NCBI GenBank assembly: GCA_945873015.1
Contig: CAMCBY010000052.1
Location: 1-13,195 of the forward strand
Reading direction: 5' to 3'
DNA: 13,195 nucleotides
DNA from: Klebsiella pneumoniae
GTDB taxonomy: Bacteria; Pseudomonadota; Gammaproteobacteria; Ga0077536
The translations under genes and the position numbers were made by a program. Under the pieces are notes generated by a model. That model worked only from the letters and a program-made list of their open reading frames with translations. It made no database searches and was not told where the DNA came from. Within the stretch, counting starts at the first letter, position 1, and each line of letters begins with the position of its first letter. Shown here one piece after another: positions 1 to 7,575 of this stretch.

Positions 1-1
1 G

Positions 2-628
2 CCGCTGGCGAGTGAATGGCGCGAGGCCAATGCTTACCAGGTGGTCACGCGGGTAGGGCACGCGGCCCACGGCGAGCGACCGTGGCTGGCCGACCTCAGC
101 CACTGCGCTCGTATCGGCTTCAAAGGTCGCGGCAGCGCCAGCTGGTTGGTGGCGCAGGGCGTCAAGCTGCCGGCCGCTCCCAATCAGTGGTTGCGCGATA
201 CGAGTGGCGCCGTTATCGCGCGCCTCGGTGCGCAGGATTTTCTGGTCGCGGATGACTTCGATATCGACAGTGGTCTGCCACAACGCCTGGCTGCACTTGC
301 GGCCAGCGCCACGCACGCGGGCGCTTATCTGGTGCCCCGCCAGCATGGTCTTGCAATGCTCGCGCTGGGCGGCAAGGCCGCACCGCAATGGCTCGCACGA
401 CTGTGTGCGGTCGACCTCGACGGACCAGCCTTTGGCGCCGAGACAATCGCCCAGACCCAGGTCGCGCTGGTCTCGACCATCGTGATGCGCGGCGCCTCTC
501 CGGGGCCGCCCGGCTATCGCTTGCTGGTCGATACTTCACTTGCTTTATACCTGTGGGATGTCCTCCACGAAGTCGCTGCCGCTCTCGGCGGCGCGGTGGT
601 GGGCGAAGCGCAAATTCCGCGAGTCTGA
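2..628 (+). CDS. SoxG-like protein (sarcosine oxidase gamma subunit family), 5' end cut by window edge
   Basis: The reading frame is open from the left edge to the TGA at 626-628, so the gene starts outside the window; 208 residues are visible. A GTG at position 41 is in frame, but the 13 codons before it (P-L-A-S-E-W-R-E...) look like a normal SoxG N-terminus, so it is probably not the start. The pattern of the family is recognisable: an N-terminal 'LADLSHCARIGFKGRG' segment, then 'AAPNQWL', a 'VPRQ' strand, 'CAVDL', and a C-terminal 'YLWDVLHE' helix before a final glycine-rich turn. SoxG is the small, GcvT-fold-related subunit of heterotetrameric sarcosine oxidase, which demethylates sarcosine and passes the one-carbon unit to tetrahydrofolate. 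The partner subunits would lie to the left and cannot be seen. A GcvT-like aminomethyltransferase relative or a subunit of a related amine dehydrogenase is the alternative. The family call rests on recalled pattern, not alignment. Confidence 0.65.
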   Translation, partial: PLASEWREANAYQVVTRVGHAAHGERPWLADLSHCARIGFKGRGSASWLVAQGVKLPAAPNQWLRDTSGAVIARLGAQDFLVADDFDIDSGLPQRLAALAASATHAGAYLVPRQHGLAMLALGGKAAPQWLARLCAVDLDGPAFGAETIAQTQVALVSTIVMRGASPGPPGYRLLVDTSLALYLWDVLHEVAAALGGAVVGEAQIPRV

Positions 629-742
629 CAGAGCCAAAATTGTCCTGGATCGGGTTTTTTCCAACGTCAGCAAGTAGCATAGCCAGCACAGCGCGCCGGC
701 ATTGGCGCCCGGCCGCCCGATGCACTTAAGCAGGAGAATTCG

Positions 743-1423
743 ATGAGCGACAAACTTCCGTCCGAACAGCGCCGTGGTTTCCTCGGTAGCGTAGCCGCCG
801 CCACTGCCGTGGCCCTCGGCACCAGCGCAGTCGTGCCGGCCGCGCAAGCCGCCGACAATACCGCAGCCGCCAGCGGCACCGATTTCGAGCGCTGGCTCGA
901 TTCGATTCCGGGCAAACACCGTCAGCTCTACGACATGCCGCAACCCCACAACGGCATGGGCCTCATGTGGTCCCATGTGTTCCTCATGACCGGTGCCCAG
1001 GCCTACGGCGTGCCGGAATCGGAGTTTGGTGTGGTGGTCGCGTTGCGTCACTCGTCGATGCCGCTGGCACTGAACGACAGCGTGTGGGCCAAGTACAAAT
1101 TCGGTGAATTCTTCAAAATCGACGATCCGCAGACCAAGGCGCCCGCGACGCGTAATCCTTACGCCAATCTCAAGCCTGGCGATCTGCCGCTCATGGAAGC
1201 GGGCCTGGATAAACTCATGGCGCGTGGCGTGAAAGTGGCGACCTGCGGTATGGCCATACATCACTACAGCATGGCCATGGCCAAACACATCAACGGCGAC
1301 GCTGAAGCTGTCAAAAAAGATTGGCTGGCCGCGGTGATGCCGGGAGTGTTTGTCGCGCCATCTGGTGTGATTGCGGTGCATGGCGCGCAGTCGCGCGGTT
1401 GCACCTACTGCTTCGCCGGCTGA
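743..1423 (+). CDS. Tat-exported DsrE-like protein
   Basis: This 226-residue protein starts at ATG 743, preceded by AGGAGA at 731-736 with a 6-base spacer, which fixes the start. Residues 10-15 (RRGFLG) followed by an Ala-rich hydrophobic stretch and an AQA-A site near residue 36 form a twin-arginine signal peptide, so the folded protein should be periplasmic. The mature part has only three cysteines: C168 in 'VATCGMA', and C220 and C223 in the C-terminal 'GCTYCFAG'. The alternating strand/helix layout, the Cys after a strand near residue 168, and the late 'PSGVIAVHGAQ' segment resemble DsrE/DsrF-family sulfur-carrier folds, though divergent. The TsdA-like cytochrome gene begins 10 bases after its stop, so the two are almost certainly co-transcribed. 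A role in binding or passing sulfane sulfur to or from the cytochrome is inference. It could instead be an uncharacterised Tat-exported family with a similar fold. Confidence 0.7.
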   Translation: MSDKLPSEQRRGFLGSVAAATAVALGTSAVVPAAQAADNTAAASGTDFERWLDSIPGKHRQLYDMPQPHNGMGLMWSHVFLMTGAQAYGVPESEFGVVVALRHSSMPLALNDSVWAKYKFGEFFKIDDPQTKAPATRNPYANLKPGDLPLMEAGLDKLMARGVKVATCGMAIHHYSMAMAKHINGDAEAVKKDWLAAVMPGVFVAPSGVIAVHGAQSRGCTYCFAG

Positions 1424-1427
1424 GGAA
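1422..1427 (+). promoter_or_regulatory. Ribosome binding site deciding the tsdA start
   Basis: GAGGAA lies 6 bases before the ATG at 1434 and overlaps the last two bases of the upstream TGA. It favours 1434 over the in-frame ATG at 1371, which would overlap the upstream gene by 53 bases and put an extra 21 residues before the signal peptide. Confidence 0.7.
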
Positions 1428-1433
1428 AGCGCG

Positions 1434-2303
1434 ATGGTAGCGCGTGGAGGCCAGCGCCAGACGGCGCTGGCAGATCGGCGACGATGCACGCTCGCGCTGC
1501 TCCTCGTGGCTGCGCTGCTGGCGGGTAACGCGTGGGCCGCCGACAAAAAAGAAGCGGCCAAACCTGACTACCCCGGTTGGCATGACGCGCCACTGCCCGA
1601 TGGCCCGGTCGGTGCTGCCATCGCCCAAGGCCGGCGTATTCTGAGCAACGCGCCGAAATACGCCGCGGCCTACAGTGGCAATGCGCTGACCTGCACCAAC
1701 TGTCACCTCGACGGAGGTCGCACGCCGGCGGCAGCCCCGTGGGTCGGGATCTGGGGGGTGTTTCCTGAATACCGCGCACGCAATGCGCAGGTCAACACAC
1801 TGACCGACAGGATCAATGACTGCTTTGAGCGTTCCTTGAATGGCAAGCGCCTGCCGCACGATGCACCGGAGATGACGGCGATGCTGACCTATATGCACTG
1901 GCTGTCACGCGAAGTGCCCACCGGTCAGAGTGTCGCGGGGCGTGGTTTCCTGCGTATTGAAGCGGCCAAACCCGCCAGCGCCGAGCGCGGTGCGCCGCTG
2001 TATGGCGAACATTGCGCAGGCTGCCACGGTAAAAACGGTGCCGGACGCGGCACCAGTGGCACGGCCGAATTCGTGCCGCCCCTGTGGGGACCCCAGGCTT
2101 TCAGCATCGGTGCCGGTATGGCACGCCTCAACAATGCCGCTGCCTTCATCAAAGCCAACATGCCACAAGGCCTGGCCGGCACGCTGGATGATCAGAGCGC
2201 TTTCGATATCGCCGCTTATGTCATCAAACAACCGCGTCCGGATTTCGCGCGCAAGCATGAAGACTGGCCGCAAGGCGGCAAACCGCCGGACGCGCGTTAT
2301 TGA
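1434..2303 (+). CDS. tsdA: Diheme cytochrome c, thiosulfate dehydrogenase (TsdA-type)
   Basis: This is a 289-residue periplasmic protein. Residues 1-35 form a Sec signal peptide (Arg-rich start, hydrophobic core, AWA-AD cleavage site). Two haem c sites are visible: CTNCH at 87-91 and CAGCH at 194-198. The first lies in 'GNALTCTNCHLDGGR', the usual TsdA context, followed by 'RINDCFERSLNGK'. C130 lies 39 residues after H91, the same spacing as the unusual cysteine haem ligand of Allochromatium vinosum TsdA (His57 to Cys96, as I recall). M243 in 'KANMPQG' lies 45 residues after H198, where the second haem takes a methionine ligand. TsdA joins two thiosulfates to tetrathionate, or runs the reverse reaction, passing electrons to a cytochrome c or TsdB. 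No TsdB fusion or gene is visible here. The residue before M243 is Asn, not the Lys of the A. vinosum enzyme; I recall Asn in the Campylobacter jejuni form. The gene is coupled to the DsrE-like gene upstream. Confidence 0.85.
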   Translation: MVARGGQRQTALADRRRCTLALLLVAALLAGNAWAADKKEAAKPDYPGWHDAPLPDGPVGAAIAQGRRILSNAPKYAAAYSGNALTCTNCHLDGGRTPAAAPWVGIWGVFPEYRARNAQVNTLTDRINDCFERSLNGKRLPHDAPEMTAMLTYMHWLSREVPTGQSVAGRGFLRIEAAKPASAERGAPLYGEHCAGCHGKNGAGRGTSGTAEFVPPLWGPQAFSIGAGMARLNNAAAFIKANMPQGLAGTLDDQSAFDIAAYVIKQPRPDFARKHEDWPQGGKPPDARY

Positions 2304-2308
2304 GCATT

Positions 2309-2422
2309 GTGGAGCGAATCCATTCGCGCATTCCGACCCTGTAGGTGCGAATTTATTCGCACATTCATGTCGTGGCGCATGGTCGACGGTTCGGCATTAG
2401 TGTGCGAATAAATTCGCACCTG
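2309..2422. repeat. REP/BIME-like cluster of three palindromes between convergent genes
   Basis: Three small palindromes fill the gap between the converging tsdA and protease genes. Unit 1 is GCGAATCCATTCGC (2314-2327, 6-bp stem). Unit 2 is GTGCGAATTTATTCGCAC (2345-2362, 8-bp stem, 2-base loop). Unit 3 is GTGCGAATAAATTCGCAC (2402-2419). Units 2 and 3 with flanks (2343-2363 and 2401-2421) are exact reverse complements over 21 bases, separated by 37 bases, so a long stem-loop is also possible. Such extragenic palindromes are typical of gammaproteobacterial genomes, where they can stabilise mRNA ends or stop transcription. There is no T tract, so a classical intrinsic terminator is not claimed. 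Confidence 0.85.
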
Positions 2423-2429
2423 AGAACGT

Positions 2430-5400
2430 TCACACCATGATGTCGCTCGCCACCACGCTCGTGACCGAGCTCAATTGCAGCAGGAAGTCGGCGACGCCGT
2501 TGCCGTCCACATCACCGGCGAGCGAGCTGGTGGTGCCGCTCAAGGAATAGCGCAGTTCACCGGCGACCTGACTGAACGCAGCCATGCCAACGAAGGAGAA
2601 CGCCTGATCGCCGGCCAGCAAAGTGTTGGCATCCAGCGCTGACAAATCGATGACATCGAATTGTGCGCGCAGAAAGTCGCGCACCAGATCAGTGGTGGCG
2701 GTGCTGGAGGTCAAGTCGTCCAAAGCGGTGAAACGGAAGATATCCGCGCCGCCGCCGCCGAGCAGCGTATCGCGCCCGGCGCCGCCCAACAGAATGTCAT
2801 TGCCGAGCCCGCCGGATAAAGAATCGTCGCCGACGAGACCGAACAGCGTGTCGCTGCCGCCACCGCCAATGATGACATTGGTCGCACCGTTACCGATGCC
2901 GGTGAAAACAATCGCCGACAGATTGCTCAGGTTCTCGAATTCGTTCGGCAAGGTGTAACTCGCGAGGGCGGTGCTGCGTACGGTGTCGGTACCGCCGCCG
3001 GCAAACTCAATCAGCACGTCGGTCAAACTGTCGATGCTGTAGGTGTCATTACCAGTGCCGCCTTCGAGGTGATCGATACCGAGCCCACCATTCAAGCTGT
3101 CGTTGCCAGCGAGGCCGAACAGGCTGTCGTTGCCGGCACCGCCGGTCAAGCTGTTGGCGAGCGCATTGCCGGTGCCGCTTGCGCCACCCGCACTCTGCAG
3201 TTGCAGATTTTCAATCTCACTGGCGAGCGTGTAAGCGGCGAGTGTGGTGCGCACCGTATCGCTGCCGCCGCCGGCAGCTTCGATCACGACATCGCCCACA
3301 GTCTCGACCGTATACGTGTCGTTGCCCGCGCCGCCCTCCAGAAAATCGATACCGCTACCGCCGACCAGAGAGTCGTTGCCGTTGCCGCCCTGCAGCGTGT
3401 CGTCGCCCGCACCACCGCTGATCACATCATTGCCGTCCAAACCCGACAGGTGATCGTGACCATTGCCGCCCGTCATGGTGTTGGCCAAGGCATTGCCCAG
3501 CACCGTCGCGCCACTGGCAAAAGTCACAGTCAAAATTTCGATGTTGGCACTCATGGTGTAGTTCGCGATGCCGACGCGCAGCGTGTCGCTGCCCGCGCCC
3601 AGCTCTTCGCTCACCACATCGCCTGCGTCGTCCACCACGAAGATATCGTTACCGAGTCCTCCGGCCATGAAGTCCGCGCCACTGCCACCGTTGAGGGTGT
3701 CGTTGCCGTCACCGCCGAACAGAAGGTCAGCTCCATCACCGCCATTCAGAATGTCGTTGCCGGCCAGACCAGACAACTGATCGGCACCGCTGCCGCCGGT
3801 AAGGGTATTGAGCAGTTCATTGCCGGTCGCCAGCGCGCCGCTATTGCGGGTAATGATGAGGTTCTCGAGATTGGCGCCAAGCGTGTAGCTCGCAATCGCG
3901 CTGCGGACTGTATCGGTGCCCGCCGCCAGCGCTTCGCTGACAACATCACCACTGTCATCCACCACATAGGTATCGTTGCCGGCACCGGCGCTCATGTTGT
4001 CGGCGCCCGCGCCACCATCCAGCACATCGGCGCCACTGGCGCTGCTGAGCTGATTGGCGGCGGCATTGCCGGTGCCGATGAAACTACCGCTGCCGATAAA
4101 GACCAGGTTCTCGACTTCACTGCCCAAGGTGTAACTCAGCAACGTGGTGCGCACGGTATCGGTACCGCCCTGACTCGACTCGTTGACGACATCGCCGACG
4201 TTATCGACCACATAAATGTCGTCGCCACCCGCAGCGCTCATGTGGTCCGCGCCAGTACGACCATCGAGGGTATCGTTACCCGCACCACCCACCATCACAT
4301 TGGCGAGCGTATTACCTGTGCCGGTGAAACTCGCGTTGCCACTGTACGACAGGTTTTCGAAATAGTTTGCGAGGGTAAAACTGCCAACACTCGTGACCAC
4401 GCTGTCGATACCACCGCTGGAGGTCTCAATCAGCACGTCTCCGGCGGCATCGACATGATAAGTATCGTTGCCGGTGCCACCGCGCAGGACGTCATCGCCG
4501 TGGGCGCCATCGAGAATGTCGTCGCCTGCGCCGCCATCGAGGGTGTCGGCGCCGGCGCCACCGACCAGCAGATTGTTGGCGCTGTTGCCCACCCCGTTGA
4601 AGGCCGCATTGCCGGTATAGATTAGGTTTTCGAATTCCGCGCCCAGTGTGTAGCTGGCGATATTGACTCGTACGGTGTCGATACCGTCACCGGCGACTTC
4701 AAGCAAGGTGGCGTTGCCAGCCTCAAGAATATAGGTGTCGTCGCCGGCTTCACCCGCGAGCACATCAAGGCCACCGCCGCCGTTCAGCACATCGTTGCCC
4801 GCCCCGCCCTCAAGACGGTTGGCGGCCGCATCACCCTGCAGATTGTCATCAGCGCTGGAACCGATCAGATTTTCAATCGAGATGAACGTATCACCCGTCG
4901 CATCACCACCGCTGGCCACAAGGCTCGCGAGATTGACGCTGACTGCAGTCAGGCTGCCGCTGTAGTCAGCCGTATCGTTGCCGGCACCCCCATCCAGCAC
5001 ATCGGCGCCAGACAAACCGCGCAGAACGTCATTGCCGTTGAAACCGCGCAAGGTATCGTTATTGACGCCGCCAATCAGAAGGTCGTCGCCCGCGCCGCCA
5101 TCAATCGGCACCAGCGCCAGTGAGAATACTTGATCGGAGAAACGCAGAAACTCGAAGTGCGTGAGAGTGTCGACGCCTTCGATGCCGGCCAGATGCGTGA
5201 CGGTGGTCATACCGTTGAAACTGACGATGCTGTAATCACCGAGCAGATAGCTGAACCAGCCATAGTCGATACCCGCGCCGCCATCGAGCAAGTCGGCACC
5301 TGCGCCGCCGAACAAGGTGTCGTTGCCGTCACCACCCGCAAGGGTATCGTTGCCACTCGCGCCGAGCAGCGTATTGTCGAGTGTATTGCCGGTGCCGACG

Positions 5401-7403
5401 AAGTCGCCGTCGCCGATATAACTGACATTCTCGACGTGGTCGCCGAGGGTGTAGAGCGCGAGACTGGAAAACACGCTGTCGACGCCTTGCTGTAGCGCCT
5501 CGAATACCAAGTCGCCGCTATCGTCGACGACATAAACATCATCGCCCGCACCGCCACGCAGGGTATCGCTTCCACTGCCGCCATCGAGCACATCGTTGCC
5601 GGCGCCGCCCTCGAGCGTGTCGTCGCCGGCGTCACCAAACAATTGATCGTCGCCGCGCCAGCCGCGCAGGGAATTGGCGAGGGCATTACCCTGCAAGAGG
5701 TCATCGCCATCACCGCTGTCGGCATTTTCGATCAGGGTGCCGGCGGCGATGGTGACCGTCTGTCCGTCGATGGTACTGCTGTAGCCGCTACGCAGATCGA
5801 TGACCGTGGCGCTGGCCAGTGCAGAGGTATTGATGCCGTCGATGCCGCTCGCATCGCTCAACAAGAGGCGCGCCGCGTCCTGCTGGGCAAAAGTTTCAAA
5901 CTCGTTGGTGTAGAGATAGGTGTCATCGCCCGCCACATCGCCATAAGCATAGACGCCGATTTGATGCACGATGCCGGCATTACCCGCCACGCTGTCGGTG
6001 ATGGAAACCGTCCAGGTCCCGTTGGCCAGTTCTCCCCAGCTATGGGTGGTGGAGAAGGTAAAGACGATATTGTCCTGGGTGGTGGGCGGATTGGCGAACA
6101 ACACACTCTCGGTACCCGTCGGGCTGGTGAGTGTGATGCGCAGGTCGCCTATCGAACCGTGCTCGACGACAACATCGACTTCGACATGGTCAACACGCAA
6201 TACGCCGCTGACATTCACCGCCACTTGCAGGGTGCTGAGATCGGCAAGCGTCGCGAGCGGCAGGAGCGTGGCACCACTCACCAGTTCATTGGCCGAGGTC
6301 GACACCTCGCGCCAGCTTTCCGCCAGCCGCACCGCCGCCATCGCATCGACCAGACCAAAACCGAAAGCATCGCCAACGTGCATGCCACCGCCGTTCCAGT
6401 TGCTGGCACCATTGATGTCGTAGACCAGACTGCCGTGACTCAAGACCGCGCTCGAGGCGAGGATTTCCTGCACGTCGCGCCAACCGAGATTGGCATTGGC
6501 TTCCAGCATCAGTGCCGCCACCCCGCTGACCAGCGGCGCCGCAAACGAGGTGCCGCTCAAGCTCACGGTATTGGCGCTGTTATAGCCCGCCGCGCCAACC
6601 CTATCGGTGGTCTGAATGTTGACGCCCGGTGCGGCCACCAGCACCGCCGCGCCCGGCGTCGAAAAACTCGCGACGCGCCCGGCACTGTCGAGCGCTGCCA
6701 CACTGGTCACACCGCGATGGTTCTGAAAACTGTGGTAGTTGACGTTCTGCCCTGCGCCACCCTCGTTACCGGCGGCGAATACCACCACGGTGCCGAGCCC
6801 GTCGCGACCATTGTTCAGGGCCTGCACCAGACCGGACGCGGCCGGCGCGAACAGCGAAGACAGAAAATTGTCGCCAAGAAAACCTGAGTACCCCCAACTG
6901 TTGTTGGCGACATCGAGTTCATCAAGCTGGGAGAATGCTTCGATGACCTGGCTCTCGGTGAAAGTACCGAAATTCAGTCGATAACCGGCCAGGCTCGCAC
7001 CCGGCGCAGCGCCGGCGCCGCCGGTGCCATTATCGAGCGCGGCAGCAATCACGCCCGCAACGGCGGTGCCGTGATTGTCACCGGACAAGGTCGGGTAGGC
7101 GTCGAAATCATCTTCGGCGGCGTCGAAGTCGCGGCTCGTGTCGTAATTGGCGACGAGTTCCGGGTGCAGATAATCGACGCCGTTATCGACCACACCGACC
7201 AGCACGCCGTTACCGCGGAATTCGTTCCACACCTCAAGCGCATTGATGCCCTTGCTTGAACCGGCAGTGCCGCCAAGATGCCAGTAAGACGGCAGCAGCG
7301 GGTCGTTATGGGTGACCGGCAGGTCGGCGCCTTGCAGCAGTCGCGCGTCGCCGCCGTCAAGTGGGTCTGCACTCAGCATCGTGTCATTTGGTTTGATGGT
7401 CAT
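2430..7403 (-). CDS. Secreted subtilisin/kexin-like protease with P domain and long RTX repeat region
   Basis: This is a 1657-residue protein starting at ATG 7403; the ribosome site is weak. Residues 66-320 form an S8 peptidase domain with D73 ('VGVVDNGVD'), H111 ('DNHGTAVAG'), N213 ('AAGNEGG', oxyanion) and S286 ('SGTSFAAP'). Residues 395-488 are a kexin-type P domain. Residues 534-575 resemble the serralysin segment entering its calcium repeats ('GTLIENADSGDGDD'). Residues 563-1550 are RTX nonapeptides (GGxGxDxLx) interleaved with eight strand-rich units (Y/F-x-V-D...T-V...Y-T-L...E-N-L...G-T-G-N). Residues 1551-1657 form a serralysin-like tail, with 'DVDGNGVADF' and a final acidic-plus-hydrophobic 'SDIMV', the pattern of type I secretion signals. 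There is no Sec signal and almost no propeptide, which fits export by an ABC-type system and folding on calcium outside the cell. No such exporter is in the window. The substrate is unknown. The family call is secure. Confidence 0.93.
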   Translation of the reverse strand: MTIKPNDTMLSADPLDGGDARLLQGADLPVTHNDPLLPSYWHLGGTAGSSKGINALEVWNEFRGNGVLVGVVDNGVDYLHPELVANYDTSRDFDAAEDDFDAYPTLSGDNHGTAVAGVIAAALDNGTGGAGAAPGASLAGYRLNFGTFTESQVIEAFSQLDELDVANNSWGYSGFLGDNFLSSLFAPAASGLVQALNNGRDGLGTVVVFAAGNEGGAGQNVNYHSFQNHRGVTSVAALDSAGRVASFSTPGAAVLVAAPGVNIQTTDRVGAAGYNSANTVSLSGTSFAAPLVSGVAALMLEANANLGWRDVQEILASSAVLSHGSLVYDINGASNWNGGGMHVGDAFGFGLVDAMAAVRLAESWREVSTSANELVSGATLLPLATLADLSTLQVAVNVSGVLRVDHVEVDVVVEHGSIGDLRITLTSPTGTESVLFANPPTTQDNIVFTFSTTHSWGELANGTWTVSITDSVAGNAGIVHQIGVYAYGDVAGDDTYLYTNEFETFAQQDAARLLLSDASGIDGINTSALASATVIDLRSGYSSTIDGQTVTIAAGTLIENADSGDGDDLLQGNALANSLRGWRGDDQLFGDAGDDTLEGGAGNDVLDGGSGSDTLRGGAGDDVYVVDDSGDLVFEALQQGVDSVFSSLALYTLGDHVENVSYIGDGDFVGTGNTLDNTLLGASGNDTLAGGDGNDTLFGGAGADLLDGGAGIDYGWFSYLLGDYSIVSFNGMTTVTHLAGIEGVDTLTHFEFLRFSDQVFSLALVPIDGGAGDDLLIGGVNNDTLRGFNGNDVLRGLSGADVLDGGAGNDTADYSGSLTAVSVNLASLVASGGDATGDTFISIENLIGSSADDNLQGDAAANRLEGGAGNDVLNGGGGLDVLAGEAGDDTYILEAGNATLLEVAGDGIDTVRVNIASYTLGAEFENLIYTGNAAFNGVGNSANNLLVGGAGADTLDGGAGDDILDGAHGDDVLRGGTGNDTYHVDAAGDVLIETSSGGIDSVVTSVGSFTLANYFENLSYSGNASFTGTGNTLANVMVGGAGNDTLDGRTGADHMSAAGGDDIYVVDNVGDVVNESSQGGTDTVRTTLLSYTLGSEVENLVFIGSGSFIGTGNAAANQLSSASGADVLDGGAGADNMSAGAGNDTYVVDDSGDVVSEALAAGTDTVRSAIASYTLGANLENLIITRNSGALATGNELLNTLTGGSGADQLSGLAGNDILNGGDGADLLFGGDGNDTLNGGSGADFMAGGLGNDIFVVDDAGDVVSEELGAGSDTLRVGIANYTMSANIEILTVTFASGATVLGNALANTMTGGNGHDHLSGLDGNDVISGGAGDDTLQGGNGNDSLVGGSGIDFLEGGAGNDTYTVETVGDVVIEAAGGGSDTVRTTLAAYTLASEIENLQLQSAGGASGTGNALANSLTGGAGNDSLFGLAGNDSLNGGLGIDHLEGGTGNDTYSIDSLTDVLIEFAGGGTDTVRSTALASYTLPNEFENLSNLSAIVFTGIGNGATNVIIGGGGSDTLFGLVGDDSLSGGLGNDILLGGAGRDTLLGGGGADIFRFTALDDLTSSTATTDLVRDFLRAQFDVIDLSALDANTLLAGDQAFSFVGMAAFSQVAGELRYSLSGTTSSLAGDVDGNGVADFLLQLSSVTSVVASDIMV
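2889..4751 (-). repeat. Seven interleaved RTX/strand modules in the protease (modules 2-8)
   Basis: Seven copies of a roughly 53-residue unit, separated by runs of calcium-binding nonapeptides, span protein residues 885-1505. Anchoring on the aromatic of 'D-T-Y-x-V-D', the copies lie at residues 891, 982, 1064, 1146, 1255, 1364 and 1455. An eighth copy, first in the protein, is at residue 624 and is separated from the rest by two other inserts. Successive spacings are 91, 82, 82, 109, 109 and 91, all 82 plus a multiple of 9. The copies have diverged in sequence, so this is an old duplication series. Confidence 0.85.
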
Positions 7404-7575
7404 GGCAGCTCGACTTCACTGTTCGTTTGACGCAATGCCCGCGCACGCGCGGCCGAGGCGGCTTAAGACGGCTGGCCTCGCAGCCTGCAGACGGTAGCAA
7501 CTAAGCGCAGCGCATAGAAGGTCGCGTTGCGCCAGACGGTATTTTCGGGCATTTCCGACCGGCCGGCGGCGCCGG

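Noticed and set aside
654..662. T-rich run after the SoxG-like gene as a possible terminator
   Set aside because: The six T residues are not preceded by a convincing GC-rich hairpin.
545..1561. Open frame of 338 codons on the - strand over the DsrE-like gene
   Set aside because: It spans two real + strand genes that have ribosome sites and export signals, and its own translation is Arg/His-rich with no recognisable family.
3069..4625. Open frame of 518 codons on the + strand inside the protease gene
   Set aside because: It is antisense to the Gly/Asp-rich repeats. Its long open length follows from the repeat codons on the other strand, and the translation shows only low-complexity Ala/Val/Gly repeats with no family features or ribosome site.
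5643..6887. Open frame of 414 codons on the + strand inside the protease gene
   Set aside because: It is antisense to the catalytic and P domains, whose motifs are clear on the - strand. The translation resembles no protein I recognise.
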